Assembly: GCA_001465025.1 (NCBI GenBank) | Contig: LNDO01000079.1 | Location: 62,001 to 126,000, forward strand | DNA from: Pseudomonas sp. Ga0074129 | Lineage (GTDB): Bacteria > Pseudomonadota > Gammaproteobacteria > Pseudomonadales > Pseudomonadaceae | DNA length: 64,000 bases | Reading direction: 5' to 3' | Shown: positions 9,361 through 16,784 of the stretch, in pieces | Numbering within the stretch: position 1 is the stretch's first letter | How the letters are laid out: each line of letters opens with the position of its first letter | Translations under genes and position numbers: made by a program | The notes under the pieces: generated by a model | The model's input: only the letters and a program-made list of their open reading frames with translations | What the model was told of the DNA's origin: nothing | Databases searched by the model: none

Positions 9361-10905
9361 ATGAGCGAAATCAGTAGTCCACGCCCACTACCGCCAGCAT
9401 CTGCCAGCAGCCGTGTTTCACCTGCAGCGGCAGACATGGCAGTTAAGCTGCTACAACCGATGCAAGGTATTCTGAGCAGTGGCGAGAGCGCCAAAGCTGA
9501 AGTCATAGCCCTCAAGGAAGTCGCCCAGAGCTTTCAGTTGCTGCTAAAGCTGACGTTGGCAAATGGACGTCAAACCACACTGGAAGCGCAAAGCAATCGC
9601 CCACTGATGCAAGGCACCAGCATGACGGTGACGGCTTTATCGGCAACCAGCCTGGCACTGTCGGCGTTAACGGGCGGTGAGAAACCCCTGACCAGCCTGG
9701 ACCTTAATCAACTACCGGTCGGCACCTTGCTGCAAGGCAAGGTGATCAGTCGCGAGCAGATGCCACAGGATCGTGCGCAACAGGTGATTTATAAAGTATT
9801 GCTCAACCTGCTCAACACCCCGTTGGCAGGAAGCAAACTGTCGCTGGAAACCCCCCTTCCACTGCCAGTCGGCAGCCTGCTAAGCGCCCAGGTGCAAGGC
9901 AACCAGGCGTTAAGTTTTTTGCCCCTGAGCGGTCGTCTCGATCAGCTCGTACTCAGCCAACAACTGGGCTTACAGAGCAACAAACAAGGCTCGCTGGAGA
10001 ACCTCTTCAGCGCCCTGCAAAGCTTGCGGGGTAATGCTGAGGCCAGCGAAGGACTGCGCACCAGTATCGACAAACTCTTTGCCAACCTGCCTGACGCCGA
10101 CCAATTGAGCACAGCCAAAGGCCTCGCTTCAGCCATGGAAAACAGCGGCATTTTGCTTGAAAGCAAACTACTGACTGGGCAGGGACACCCCTTGAGCACC
10201 GACCTTAAAGCCAACCTGCTACGGTTGATTAGCCAGTTGCTGCCCAACCTACAACCTGGCACACCGCTGGCCAGCCTGACGGCAGGCGGCTCACTAGCAC
10301 AGGCAATTCCAGCCCTGGCGCGAGACCTGTTAAACAGCCTGGGCAAAGCCAGCAACCGTCAGCAGGCGCTTAACTTCCCCCTGCCCTCCCGTCTGCTGCA
10401 AACCATGGATGGCGAAGCTGATCTCGAAGCGCTGTTGAAACTTGCCGCCGCCGCCATTTCACGCCTGCAGACCCATCAATTATCGAGCCTCGCACAAAGC
10501 CAAATCGGCCCAGATGGCAACCTACTGACCACCTGGCAACTGGAGTTGCCCATGCGTAATCAGCAGGAGTTGGTGCCCCTGCAGGTGAAGATCCAGCGCG
10601 AGGACAAAAACGCACAGGACAAGCCCGACAAGAAGGAAACGCTGTGGAAAGTCGAACTGGCATTTGATCTCGACCCGCTTGGGCCCCTGCAAGTGCAGGC
10701 TCAGTTAATTCATAGCCGCCTCACAAGCCAGCTGTGGGCCGAACGCATGAGCACCGTACAACTGATTGACGGGCAGTTGGATCATCTGCGCCAACGACTT
10801 AATGAGGCAGGCCTGCAAGTGGGCGATCTGGCCTGTCGGCAAGGCACCCCACCGCGCGGCCCCCGCACCAGCCTGGAACAACGCTGGGTGGATGAAACTG
10901 CATGA
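9361..10905 (+). CDS. FliK-like protein (flagellar hook-length domain)
   Basis: A 514-residue protein, a second FliK-like gene besides the canonical fliK in the flagellar operon. It has a low-complexity Ala/Leu/Gln/Ser-rich N-terminal and middle part. The C-terminal domain resembles the hook-length-control fold (LWKVELAFDLDPLGPLQVQ, then LWAERMSTVQLI and LRQRLNEAGLQVG). The start is ATG 9361, where AGGGTG stands about ten bases upstream; the frame continues upstream but without a better start. A TATACT box at 9257-9262 could be its -10 element. It overlaps the FlhB-like gene by 4 bases, so a domain able to contact FlhB is encoded next to an FlhB-type domain. The role in export is inferred. 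Confidence 0.82.
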   Translation: MSEISSPRPLPPASASSRVSPAAADMAVKLLQPMQGILSSGESAKAEVIALKEVAQSFQLLLKLTLANGRQTTLEAQSNRPLMQGTSMTVTALSATSLALSALTGGEKPLTSLDLNQLPVGTLLQGKVISREQMPQDRAQQVIYKVLLNLLNTPLAGSKLSLETPLPLPVGSLLSAQVQGNQALSFLPLSGRLDQLVLSQQLGLQSNKQGSLENLFSALQSLRGNAEASEGLRTSIDKLFANLPDADQLSTAKGLASAMENSGILLESKLLTGQGHPLSTDLKANLLRLISQLLPNLQPGTPLASLTAGGSLAQAIPALARDLLNSLGKASNRQQALNFPLPSRLLQTMDGEADLEALLKLAAAAISRLQTHQLSSLAQSQIGPDGNLLTTWQLELPMRNQQELVPLQVKIQREDKNAQDKPDKKETLWKVELAFDLDPLGPLQVQAQLIHSRLTSQLWAERMSTVQLIDGQLDHLRQRLNEAGLQVGDLACRQGTPPRGPRTSLEQRWVDETA

Positions 10906-11228
10906 AGAAAAACACACCTCGCCAGGCAATCGCCCTCACCTATGACGGCAAAAATACCCCCACACTCAGCGCAAAAGGTGATGACGAACTGGCAGAAGCC
11001 ATTCTGGCCATTGCCCGCGAATGCGAAGTGCCGATCTATGAAAATGCTGAATTAGTTCGACTGTTGGCACGCCTCGAACTGGGTGAAGCCATACCCGAAC
11101 AGCTGTATCGCTGCATCGCAGAAATAATCGCCTTCGCTTGGTATCTAAAAGGGAAATGCCCGGCAGGCAATACACGCGACAACGACGTGACACCACCGTT
11201 GCGCTTATTGGAAGGCCCCGACCATTAA
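10902..11228 (+). CDS. stand-alone FlhB cytoplasmic-domain protein (FlhX type)
   Basis: A 108-residue protein matching only the C-terminal cytoplasmic part of FlhB. QAIALTYDGKNTPTLSAKGDDELAEAI aligns with the part just after the NPTH cleavage site of FlhB. LLARLELGEAIPEQLYRCIAEIIAFAWYLKGK matches its last helices. There is no membrane domain and no NPTH, so it resembles the FlhB-CC fragment after cleavage. Such proteins (FlhX) can partly replace that fragment in epsilonproteobacteria. It is coupled to the FliK-like gene. Whether it acts in the flagellar export gate is untested here. Confidence 0.85.
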   Translation: MKKNTPRQAIALTYDGKNTPTLSAKGDDELAEAILAIARECEVPIYENAELVRLLARLELGEAIPEQLYRCIAEIIAFAWYLKGKCPAGNTRDNDVTPPLRLLEGPDH

Positions 11229-11242
11229 AGGCGGTCGAGTAA

Positions 11243-11647
11243 TCAGGAACGCTGCAACTTGGCCTGATGCATTTTGCTGACTAGCTCGGCTTCAGCCTGG
11301 CTCAACCCGCAGGACTGAGTCAGGTCTTCAACGCTAGCGCCCATACCGGCCAAGCGCGCCGCCTGAGTGAACGACAAACTGCTAGGGTCGCGCTGCTCAA
11401 TCTGATTTAGCTTGTCAGGCAAGGGTGCCACCACTCGCCTTAGCTCATACAACTCTTCACCAATCTGCACACTGCCCGTCAGGTAAGCATCCAATCGCCG
11501 ACTCAACTCCTTGAGGCGACGATCGCGCACAGCGTCACGCTCGCCTTGCACACTCACGGCATGCCGCAGTTGCTTGGTCAACCAGATGCACGCAGCCACA
11601 AGCCCCAGACAGACTAGGGCTAGCGCGACCAGCAGTGCCTCGAGCAT
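11243..11647 (-). CDS. DUF2802 domain protein
   Basis: A 134-residue protein with one N-terminal membrane helix (about 4-24). A basic, charged coiled-coil region (about 30-90) follows, and then the DUF2802 C-terminal part AARLAGMGASVEDLTQSCGLSQAEAELVSKMH, which looks like a helix-turn-helix-type fold. It lies three bases after cheW and is the last minus-strand gene of the chemotaxis run, as in other pseudomonads. Its function is not established. Confidence 0.85.
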   Translation of the reverse strand: MLEALLVALALVCLGLVAACIWLTKQLRHAVSVQGERDAVRDRRLKELSRRLDAYLTGSVQIGEELYELRRVVAPLPDKLNQIEQRDPSSLSFTQAARLAGMGASVEDLTQSCGLSQAEAELVSKMHQAKLQRS

Positions 11648-11650
11648 GGC

Positions 11651-12130
11651 TTAGAAGCCCTCCAGCTCGGACCACTCTTCCTCGCTCATCATCTTGTCGA
11701 GCTCAACCAAAATCAGCAATTCGCCATTCTTGTTGCACACGCCTTGAATGAACTTGGCAGACTCGTCGTTGCCAACGTTTGGCGCGGTTTCCACTTCCGA
11801 CTGGCGCAGATAAACCACTTCGGCCACGCTGTCGACCAGAATACCGATAACCTGCTTGTCGGCTTCGATGATCACAATACGCGTGTTATCGGTCACTTCG
11901 CTCGAATCAAGGCCAAAGCGCTGACGCGTGTCGATCACCGTAACCACGTTGCCGCGCAGGTTGATAATCCCCAGCACATAACTTGGCGCACCAGGCACAG
12001 GGGCAATCTCGGTATAACGCAATACTTCTTGGACCTGCATCACGTTGATGCCATAGGTTTCGTTATCCAGACGGAAAGTCACCCATTGCAGAATCGGATC
12101 TTCAGAACCTTGTGCCGAACTTTTCTTCAT
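11651..12130 (-). CDS. cheW: chemotaxis coupling protein CheW
   Basis: A 159-residue CheW domain protein that links chemoreceptors to CheA in polar arrays. It contains the typical strands LQWVTFRLDNETYGINVMQVQEV, GAPSYVLGIINLRGNVVTVIDTR and LVDSVAEVVYLRQSEVE. It sits downstream of parC and parP, in the same order as other Pseudomonas clusters. A 106-base gap separates it from parP, with no clear promoter. Confidence 0.96.
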   Translation of the reverse strand: MKKSSAQGSEDPILQWVTFRLDNETYGINVMQVQEVLRYTEIAPVPGAPSYVLGIINLRGNVVTVIDTRQRFGLDSSEVTDNTRIVIIEADKQVIGILVDSVAEVVYLRQSEVETAPNVGNDESAKFIQGVCNKNGELLILVELDKMMSEEEWSELEGF

Positions 12131-12236
12131 GTTCCTAGCCTCGTCATGAACCGCTCGCGGCGGCGATCGCGGGTGTATACCCCGCTGTCATTACTATAGT
12201 TGCAAAGCTGCCAACCTCGCACAGCCAGCGTATTAC

Positions 12237-13079
12237 TCAATGCACCCGACCGGCTGCCATACGCTTGGTCGCACCACTGGCAATCAACTCCGCCAGGGCT
12301 GTGATATCCAACAAAGCGCACATATGTTCAATCACCGTTCCAGCCAACCAAGGCCGCTGGGTACGCTGACTGCGCCACTTAACCTCTTTGGGATCAAGCC
12401 GAATCGACCGGCTGACTTGGTGAACCGCCAGCCCCCACTCATACCCTTCGATAGAAATGACGTACTGCAGGCCATCGCGAAAGTCATCGCGGTAGCGATC
12501 AGGCATCACCCAACGCGCAGTGTCCAGCACCTTCAGATTACCCGCCTGACACGGCAATATGCCGAGGAACCAGTCCGGCTGACCAAATAAGGGAGTCAAC
12601 TCCTGCCCTTGCAAAGGATAGATGCTGCCTAAACACACCAGAGGGACAGCCAGAGTAAGGCCTGCGACATCAAACAGCAGACATTCAAATGACTCACTGG
12701 CCCAATCAGGACGACCGCTCAGAGCGGACTCGGTCAGTGCCGAGTGCTGCAGTACTGATTCGGCCACCTCAACCACGACCTGCACGTCGCTTACTTGTTC
12801 AAGCGCCGGCACACTGGGCGCCACAACCACTTGCAGCGCAGGCATCTCGATGGTCGGCAAAATAAGCGGCCTTCGGGCTAACTCCATGACCGGTTTGCTC
12901 ATGGGCGCGACCTGCTTGATCATGCGCGCATCGCGTACTTGCTCTTCAAGTACAGCAGCCTCGAACTCGTCCAGGGTCGCGCTGTCAGCCAATTCAATGG
13001 CAGCATCCTGCAACAAGCCGTCCAAATAAGACTGCAAGGCCAGTTGCGAGCGTGTAGCGGTAACCAATGGACGACTCAT
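12237..13079 (-). CDS. parP: ParP-like protein with C-terminal CheW domain
   Basis: A protein of 280 residues. A long acidic and proline-containing N-terminal part (about 1-140) is followed by a CheW-like domain (FECLLFDVAGLTLAVPLVCLG, WFLGILPCQAGNLKVLDTARW). In Vibrio and Pseudomonas, ParP binds CheA and ParC, tying chemotaxis arrays to the old cell pole; the CheW-like part integrates in the array. ATG 13079 was chosen (MSRPLVTATRSQL), with AGG nine bases upstream; the frame extends 22 codons further without a good ribosome site. Its neighbour upstream is the ParA-like ParC gene. Confidence 0.85.
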   Translation of the reverse strand: MSRPLVTATRSQLALQSYLDGLLQDAAIELADSATLDEFEAAVLEEQVRDARMIKQVAPMSKPVMELARRPLILPTIEMPALQVVVAPSVPALEQVSDVQVVVEVAESVLQHSALTESALSGRPDWASESFECLLFDVAGLTLAVPLVCLGSIYPLQGQELTPLFGQPDWFLGILPCQAGNLKVLDTARWVMPDRYRDDFRDGLQYVISIEGYEWGLAVHQVSRSIRLDPKEVKWRSQRTQRPWLAGTVIEHMCALLDITALAELIASGATKRMAAGRVH

Positions 13080-13166
13080 GAAGACAACCTGCAATAACAA
13101 TCTCTTAAGACTATCGGCCGCGCGTGCGACAGACTTGAGCCCCAATCTTCAGCATAGCTGTTCAAC

Positions 13167-13955
13167 TCAAGCGACCTGTGCCGCAATTTGCTGCGACAGC
13201 AGGTGTTTAAGCAGCGCGCGGTAAGCAATCACACCCCGGCTGTTGCTATCAAAGTTTGAGGGCACGAGCCCTGCCCGACTGGCATCACGTAAACGGGTAT
13301 CAACCGGAATATAAGCCGGCCAGAGGTGTTCCGGATAGGTGTTACGCAAGACCCTAAGCGTACCCATGGACGCCTGAGTACGGCGATCAAACAACGTCGG
13401 CACGATGGTGTAAGGCAATGCTTGTTGTCGCGAGCGATTAATCATCGCCAGGGTATTGATCATCCGTTCCAGCCCCTTAACCGCCAGAAACTCCGTCTGA
13501 ACGGGTATCACCAACTGCTGACTGGCTGCCAGCGCATTAACCATTAACACACCAAGCAACGGCGGACTGTCGATCACCGCGTGGTCATAGTCCTGCCAGA
13601 GCTGTGCAAGGCTCTTGGCAATAACCAGCCCAAGCCCACTCTTACCTGGCGATTGACGCTCAAGCGTGGCCAGTGCGGTGCTTGATGGCAGCAGTGAGAT
13701 GCGTTCATGACTGGTTTGCAGCAGCAACTGCTTGGGCAAATCGCTGGGCACACCGCCTGAGTGCTGAAACAAATCAAAACAGCTGTGTTCAAGGGTATCT
13801 GGATCGTGACCAAAATAACTGGTCATGGACCCATGCGGGTCGAGGTCCACAACCACAACACGTTTTCCAGCATCAGCCAGCAAACCGGCCAGTGCGATTG
13901 ATGTGGTGGTTTTTCCGACACCACCTTTCTGATTGGCTACTGCCCAGACTCTCAT
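13167..13955 (-). CDS. parC: ParA-family ATPase ParC (chemotaxis array positioning)
   Basis: A 262-residue ParA/MinD-type ATPase with a deviant Walker A ANQKGGVGKTT at the N-terminus, DLDPHGSMTSYFG for the A' motif and VIDSPPLLGVL for Walker B. In polar flagellates this homologue (ParC) recruits ParP and CheA arrays to the pole and helps them segregate. ATG 13955 stands nine bases from a GGGAGG site; the ATG at 13964 directly abuts that site and is unlikely. It is encoded between motD and parP. Confidence 0.88.
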   Translation of the reverse strand: MRVWAVANQKGGVGKTTTSIALAGLLADAGKRVVVVDLDPHGSMTSYFGHDPDTLEHSCFDLFQHSGGVPSDLPKQLLLQTSHERISLLPSSTALATLERQSPGKSGLGLVIAKSLAQLWQDYDHAVIDSPPLLGVLMVNALAASQQLVIPVQTEFLAVKGLERMINTLAMINRSRQQALPYTIVPTLFDRRTQASMGTLRVLRNTYPEHLWPAYIPVDTRLRDASRAGLVPSNFDSNSRGVIAYRALLKHLLSQQIAAQVA

Positions 13956-14007
13956 CGTATTCATCCTCCCGGTGCAGCTAAAACCAGACCGAGAACGGTG
14001 CCAGCAC

Positions 14008-14877
14008 TCATTGAGCTGGCGACGGGGGATTGACGGAACCCGCTTGCGGGGCCGGCGCTGCAGGGGCCGAAGCAGGTTGCGTGCCAGCACGCTGTAAGGC
14101 GGCGTCTGGCTTGGCATTGGCACTGCCGACGCCACTCACGCTGCGGCGCACATCCAGATTTCGAGAAATAACCAGGACTACCCGCCGATTTCGCCCTCGC
14201 CCCTCCGCGGTATCGTTATCCGCAACAGGTTGAAACTCGCCATAGCCTACCGCGGCCAAACGACTAGGGTTAACCCCATCCATGGCCAACATTCGCACGA
14301 TACTGGCCGCGCGCGCTGTAGAAAGCTCCCAGTTGGTCGGGAACTGCGCCGTTTGAATGGGCTGATTATCGGTGAAGCCTTCTACGTGTATTGGGTTCTC
14401 AAAAGGCGCCAAAATTTTGGCCACTTTCTCAATAATATCGAACGCAGCATTATTAGGTACCGCATCACCGCTGGTGAAAAGAAGACTGGAGCTGAGTTCG
14501 ATCTCAATCCACAGCTCATTACCGCTGACCTTGAGTTGCTCTGACTGAATCAGATCACCAAACGCCTCACGCACGCTATTGGCGATGCTTTCCAAGGAGT
14601 CCGCGGCCGATAGCGTTCTGTCTTCATCCACCAAGGATCGATCCGGCTCCGTAGTTCGCGGCCGCTCATCACCGACAGGAATGGGCTGAATTGCACGGTC
14701 AGGTTGGTTGAACACGCCTGTGAGGCTGTCCGAAAGAATTTTGTATTTGCCTTCGTTGATCGAAGAGATCGAGTACATCACCACGAAAAAGGCAAACAGC
14801 AAGGTTATGAAGTCGGCGTAGGAAACTAGCCAACGCTCGTGGTTCTCATGTTCTTCTTGGTGACGCCTGCGGGCCAT
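14008..14877 (-). CDS. motD: flagellar motor stator protein MotD (MotB paralogue)
   Basis: A 289-residue stator protein. It has one N-terminal membrane helix with the proton-carrying aspartate in WLVSYADFITLLFAFFVVMY, a plug/linker, and an OmpA-like peptidoglycan-binding domain (IHVEGFTDNQPI, LSTARAASIVRMLAMDGVNPSRLAAVGYGEFQPV, NRRVVLVI). The tail is rich in Ala and Pro. It pairs with MotC just upstream (12 bases). In Pseudomonas, MotCD is the stator set needed for swarming, alongside MotAB elsewhere. Confidence 0.95.
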   Translation of the reverse strand: MARRRHQEEHENHERWLVSYADFITLLFAFFVVMYSISSINEGKYKILSDSLTGVFNQPDRAIQPIPVGDERPRTTEPDRSLVDEDRTLSAADSLESIANSVREAFGDLIQSEQLKVSGNELWIEIELSSSLLFTSGDAVPNNAAFDIIEKVAKILAPFENPIHVEGFTDNQPIQTAQFPTNWELSTARAASIVRMLAMDGVNPSRLAAVGYGEFQPVADNDTAEGRGRNRRVVLVISRNLDVRRSVSGVGSANAKPDAALQRAGTQPASAPAAPAPQAGSVNPPSPAQ

Positions 14878-14889
14878 ATCCTGTCCCCA

Positions 14890-15630
14890 TCAATCCATAA
14901 AGCCTTGCAGCTTTAATTCGATGGAACGCGGATTTTCCCCTTCAGCAATCGACAAGATGCCTTCAAGTAGCATCTCGCGATAACGCGAATGGCGCTGTGC
15001 GATGGCTTTGAGCTTGCTACCGATAGGCAGCAGCAAGAGGTTGGCAAGACCAACACCGTAAATGGTGGCCACAAAAGCCACAGCAATACCGCTGCCAAGC
15101 ATGCTGGGGTCAGCCAGATTGCCCATCACATGGATCAAGCCCATAACAGCACCGATGATGCCAATGGTTGGCGCATAACCGCCCATGCTTTCGTAAACTT
15201 TGGCAGCCTGAATATCTCGGCCTTCCTGAGTGTACAAATCCACTTCAAGAATACTGCGTATGGCTTCGGGCTCCGCGCCATCTACCAGAAGTTGCAGGCC
15301 TTTGCGGGCATAGGGATCAGGCTCGGCATCGGCAACGGCTTCAAGCCCAAGCAAACCTTCTTTACGCGCAGTCATGCTCCAGCCAACTACACGATTAATG
15401 CCACCAATAAGATCGATCTTGGGGGGGAAGAAAATCCAACTGAGTATGGCGAGAGCTCGTTTAAAAACATGTACCGGTGCCTGCAGAAATGCAGCGCCTA
15501 ACGTACCGCCGATAACAATCAGCGCCGCAGGGCCGTTAAGCAACGCAGCCGCATGACCACCTTCCAAGTAGTTGCCGCCAAGAATGGCCACAAATGCCAG
15601 GATGACGCCAATAAGGCTTAGTACATCCAT
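14890..15630 (-). CDS. motC: flagellar motor stator protein MotC (MotA paralogue)
   Basis: A 246-residue polytopic MotA-type stator subunit with four membrane segments, a cytoplasmic loop containing the torque-generating charged residues (about 80-150) and the conserved PTIGIIGAVMGLIHVMGNL. It assembles with MotD. Its start codon overlaps the cheB stop by one base, showing co-transcription with the chemotaxis genes. Confidence 0.95.
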   Translation of the reverse strand: MDVLSLIGVILAFVAILGGNYLEGGHAAALLNGPAALIVIGGTLGAAFLQAPVHVFKRALAILSWIFFPPKIDLIGGINRVVGWSMTARKEGLLGLEAVADAEPDPYARKGLQLLVDGAEPEAIRSILEVDLYTQEGRDIQAAKVYESMGGYAPTIGIIGAVMGLIHVMGNLADPSMLGSGIAVAFVATIYGVGLANLLLLPIGSKLKAIAQRHSRYREMLLEGILSIAEGENPRSIELKLQGFMD

Positions 15631-16742
15631 TAACCGCAGGCCTCAACAATATGCCTGCCAATATCATCCAGAGGGTAAATAGCATCTGCCAAGTTGGCCT
15701 TCACGATAGCCATAGGCATGCCATAAATCACGCAACTCGCTTCATCTTGCGCCCACACTTGGCTCCCGCCCTGCTTGAGCAAGCGCGCACCTTCACGCCC
15801 ATCAGCGCCCATGCCCGTCAAAACCACAGCTAGCACTTTGTCGCCATATGACTTGGCCACAGAGCCAAAAGTGATGTCCACACACGGCTTGTAGTTCAGA
15901 CGCTCGTCACCCGGAAGAATCTTCACCATACCGCGGGCATCCACCATCATTTGCTTCCCGCCTGGCGCGAGCAGTGCCAAACCTGGACGAAGGATGTCAC
16001 CGTCCTCGGCTTCTTTGACATTGATGCGACAAAGCTTATCAAGGCGCTCTGCAAAGGCTTTGGTAAATGCAGCCGGCATATGTTGAATCAGCACAATCGG
16101 CGCAGGAAAATTGGCCGGCAACTGTGTCAGCACCCGTTGCAGTGCAACCGGGCCACCTGTTGAAGTACCTATTGCAACCAGTTTGTAAGGCTTTCGCTTA
16201 GGTGCCGGGCTGTTTGCAACAGCCGCCTGGGCTGCAGCAGGACGCCCTGCAACAGCTGGCGCTGGGACAGGTCGCGCCACTGGCTTGTTAGCAGCGCTAG
16301 CCGGCATAAGCGGTGCTGGGGCCGGGGCACTAAAACTGCGACGGTTGCTGCGCGCAATGGTGTGAATCTTTTCGCAGAGCAACTGTTTAACTCGCTCTGG
16401 ATTGCGCGAGATGTCTTCAAAGTTCTTCGGCAGGAAGTCAACCGCCCCCGCCTCAAGCGCATCAAGCGTTACGCGCGCGCCTTCATGGGTAAGCGACGAG
16501 AACATCAAAACGGGCGTCGGACAAGACTGCATGATGTTACGCACAGCCGTGATGCCATCCATCATTGGCATCTCGTAATCCATGGTAATCACGTCTGGCT
16601 TGAGCGCTTGCGCTTGCTCAATGGCTTCCCGGCCATTGGTAGCCGTGCCGACTACCTGGATGTTCGGATCGGCTGAAAGAATTTCCGAAACGCGCCGGCG
16701 GAAAAAACCGGAATCATCAACCACCAACACCTTAACAGCCAT
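15630..16742 (-). CDS. cheB: chemotaxis protein-glutamate methylesterase CheB
   Basis: A 370-residue receptor methylesterase. The N-terminal receiver has phosphorylation site Asp55 ([14 protein letters not shown]). An alanine/proline-rich linker (about 135-180) precedes the esterase with catalytic Ser in [12 protein letters not shown], His in [10 protein letters not shown] and Asp in [12 protein letters not shown]. Phosphorylated CheB resets receptors during adaptation. ATG 16742 is used because GAGGAG stands five to six bases upstream; a GTG two codons earlier has no suitable spacing. It follows cheA by about 40 bases. Confidence 0.96.
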   Translation of the reverse strand: MAVKVLVVDDSGFFRRRVSEILSADPNIQVVGTATNGREAIEQAQALKPDVITMDYEMPMMDGITAVRNIMQSCPTPVLMFSSLTHEGARVTLDALEAGAVDFLPKNFEDISRNPERVKQLLCEKIHTIARSNRRSFSAPAPAPLMPASAANKPVARPVPAPAVAGRPAAAQAAVANSPAPKRKPYKLVAIGTSTGGPVALQRVLTQLPANFPAPIVLIQHMPAAFTKAFAERLDKLCRINVKEAEDGDILRPGLALLAPGGKQMMVDARGMVKILPGDERLNYKPCVDITFGSVAKSYGDKVLAVVLTGMGADGREGARLLKQGGSQVWAQDEASCVIYGMPMAIVKANLADAIYPLDDIGRHIVEACG

Positions 16743-16784
16743 AAACACTCCTCAACGATGCGACTAATACCTGCATCGCGAATA

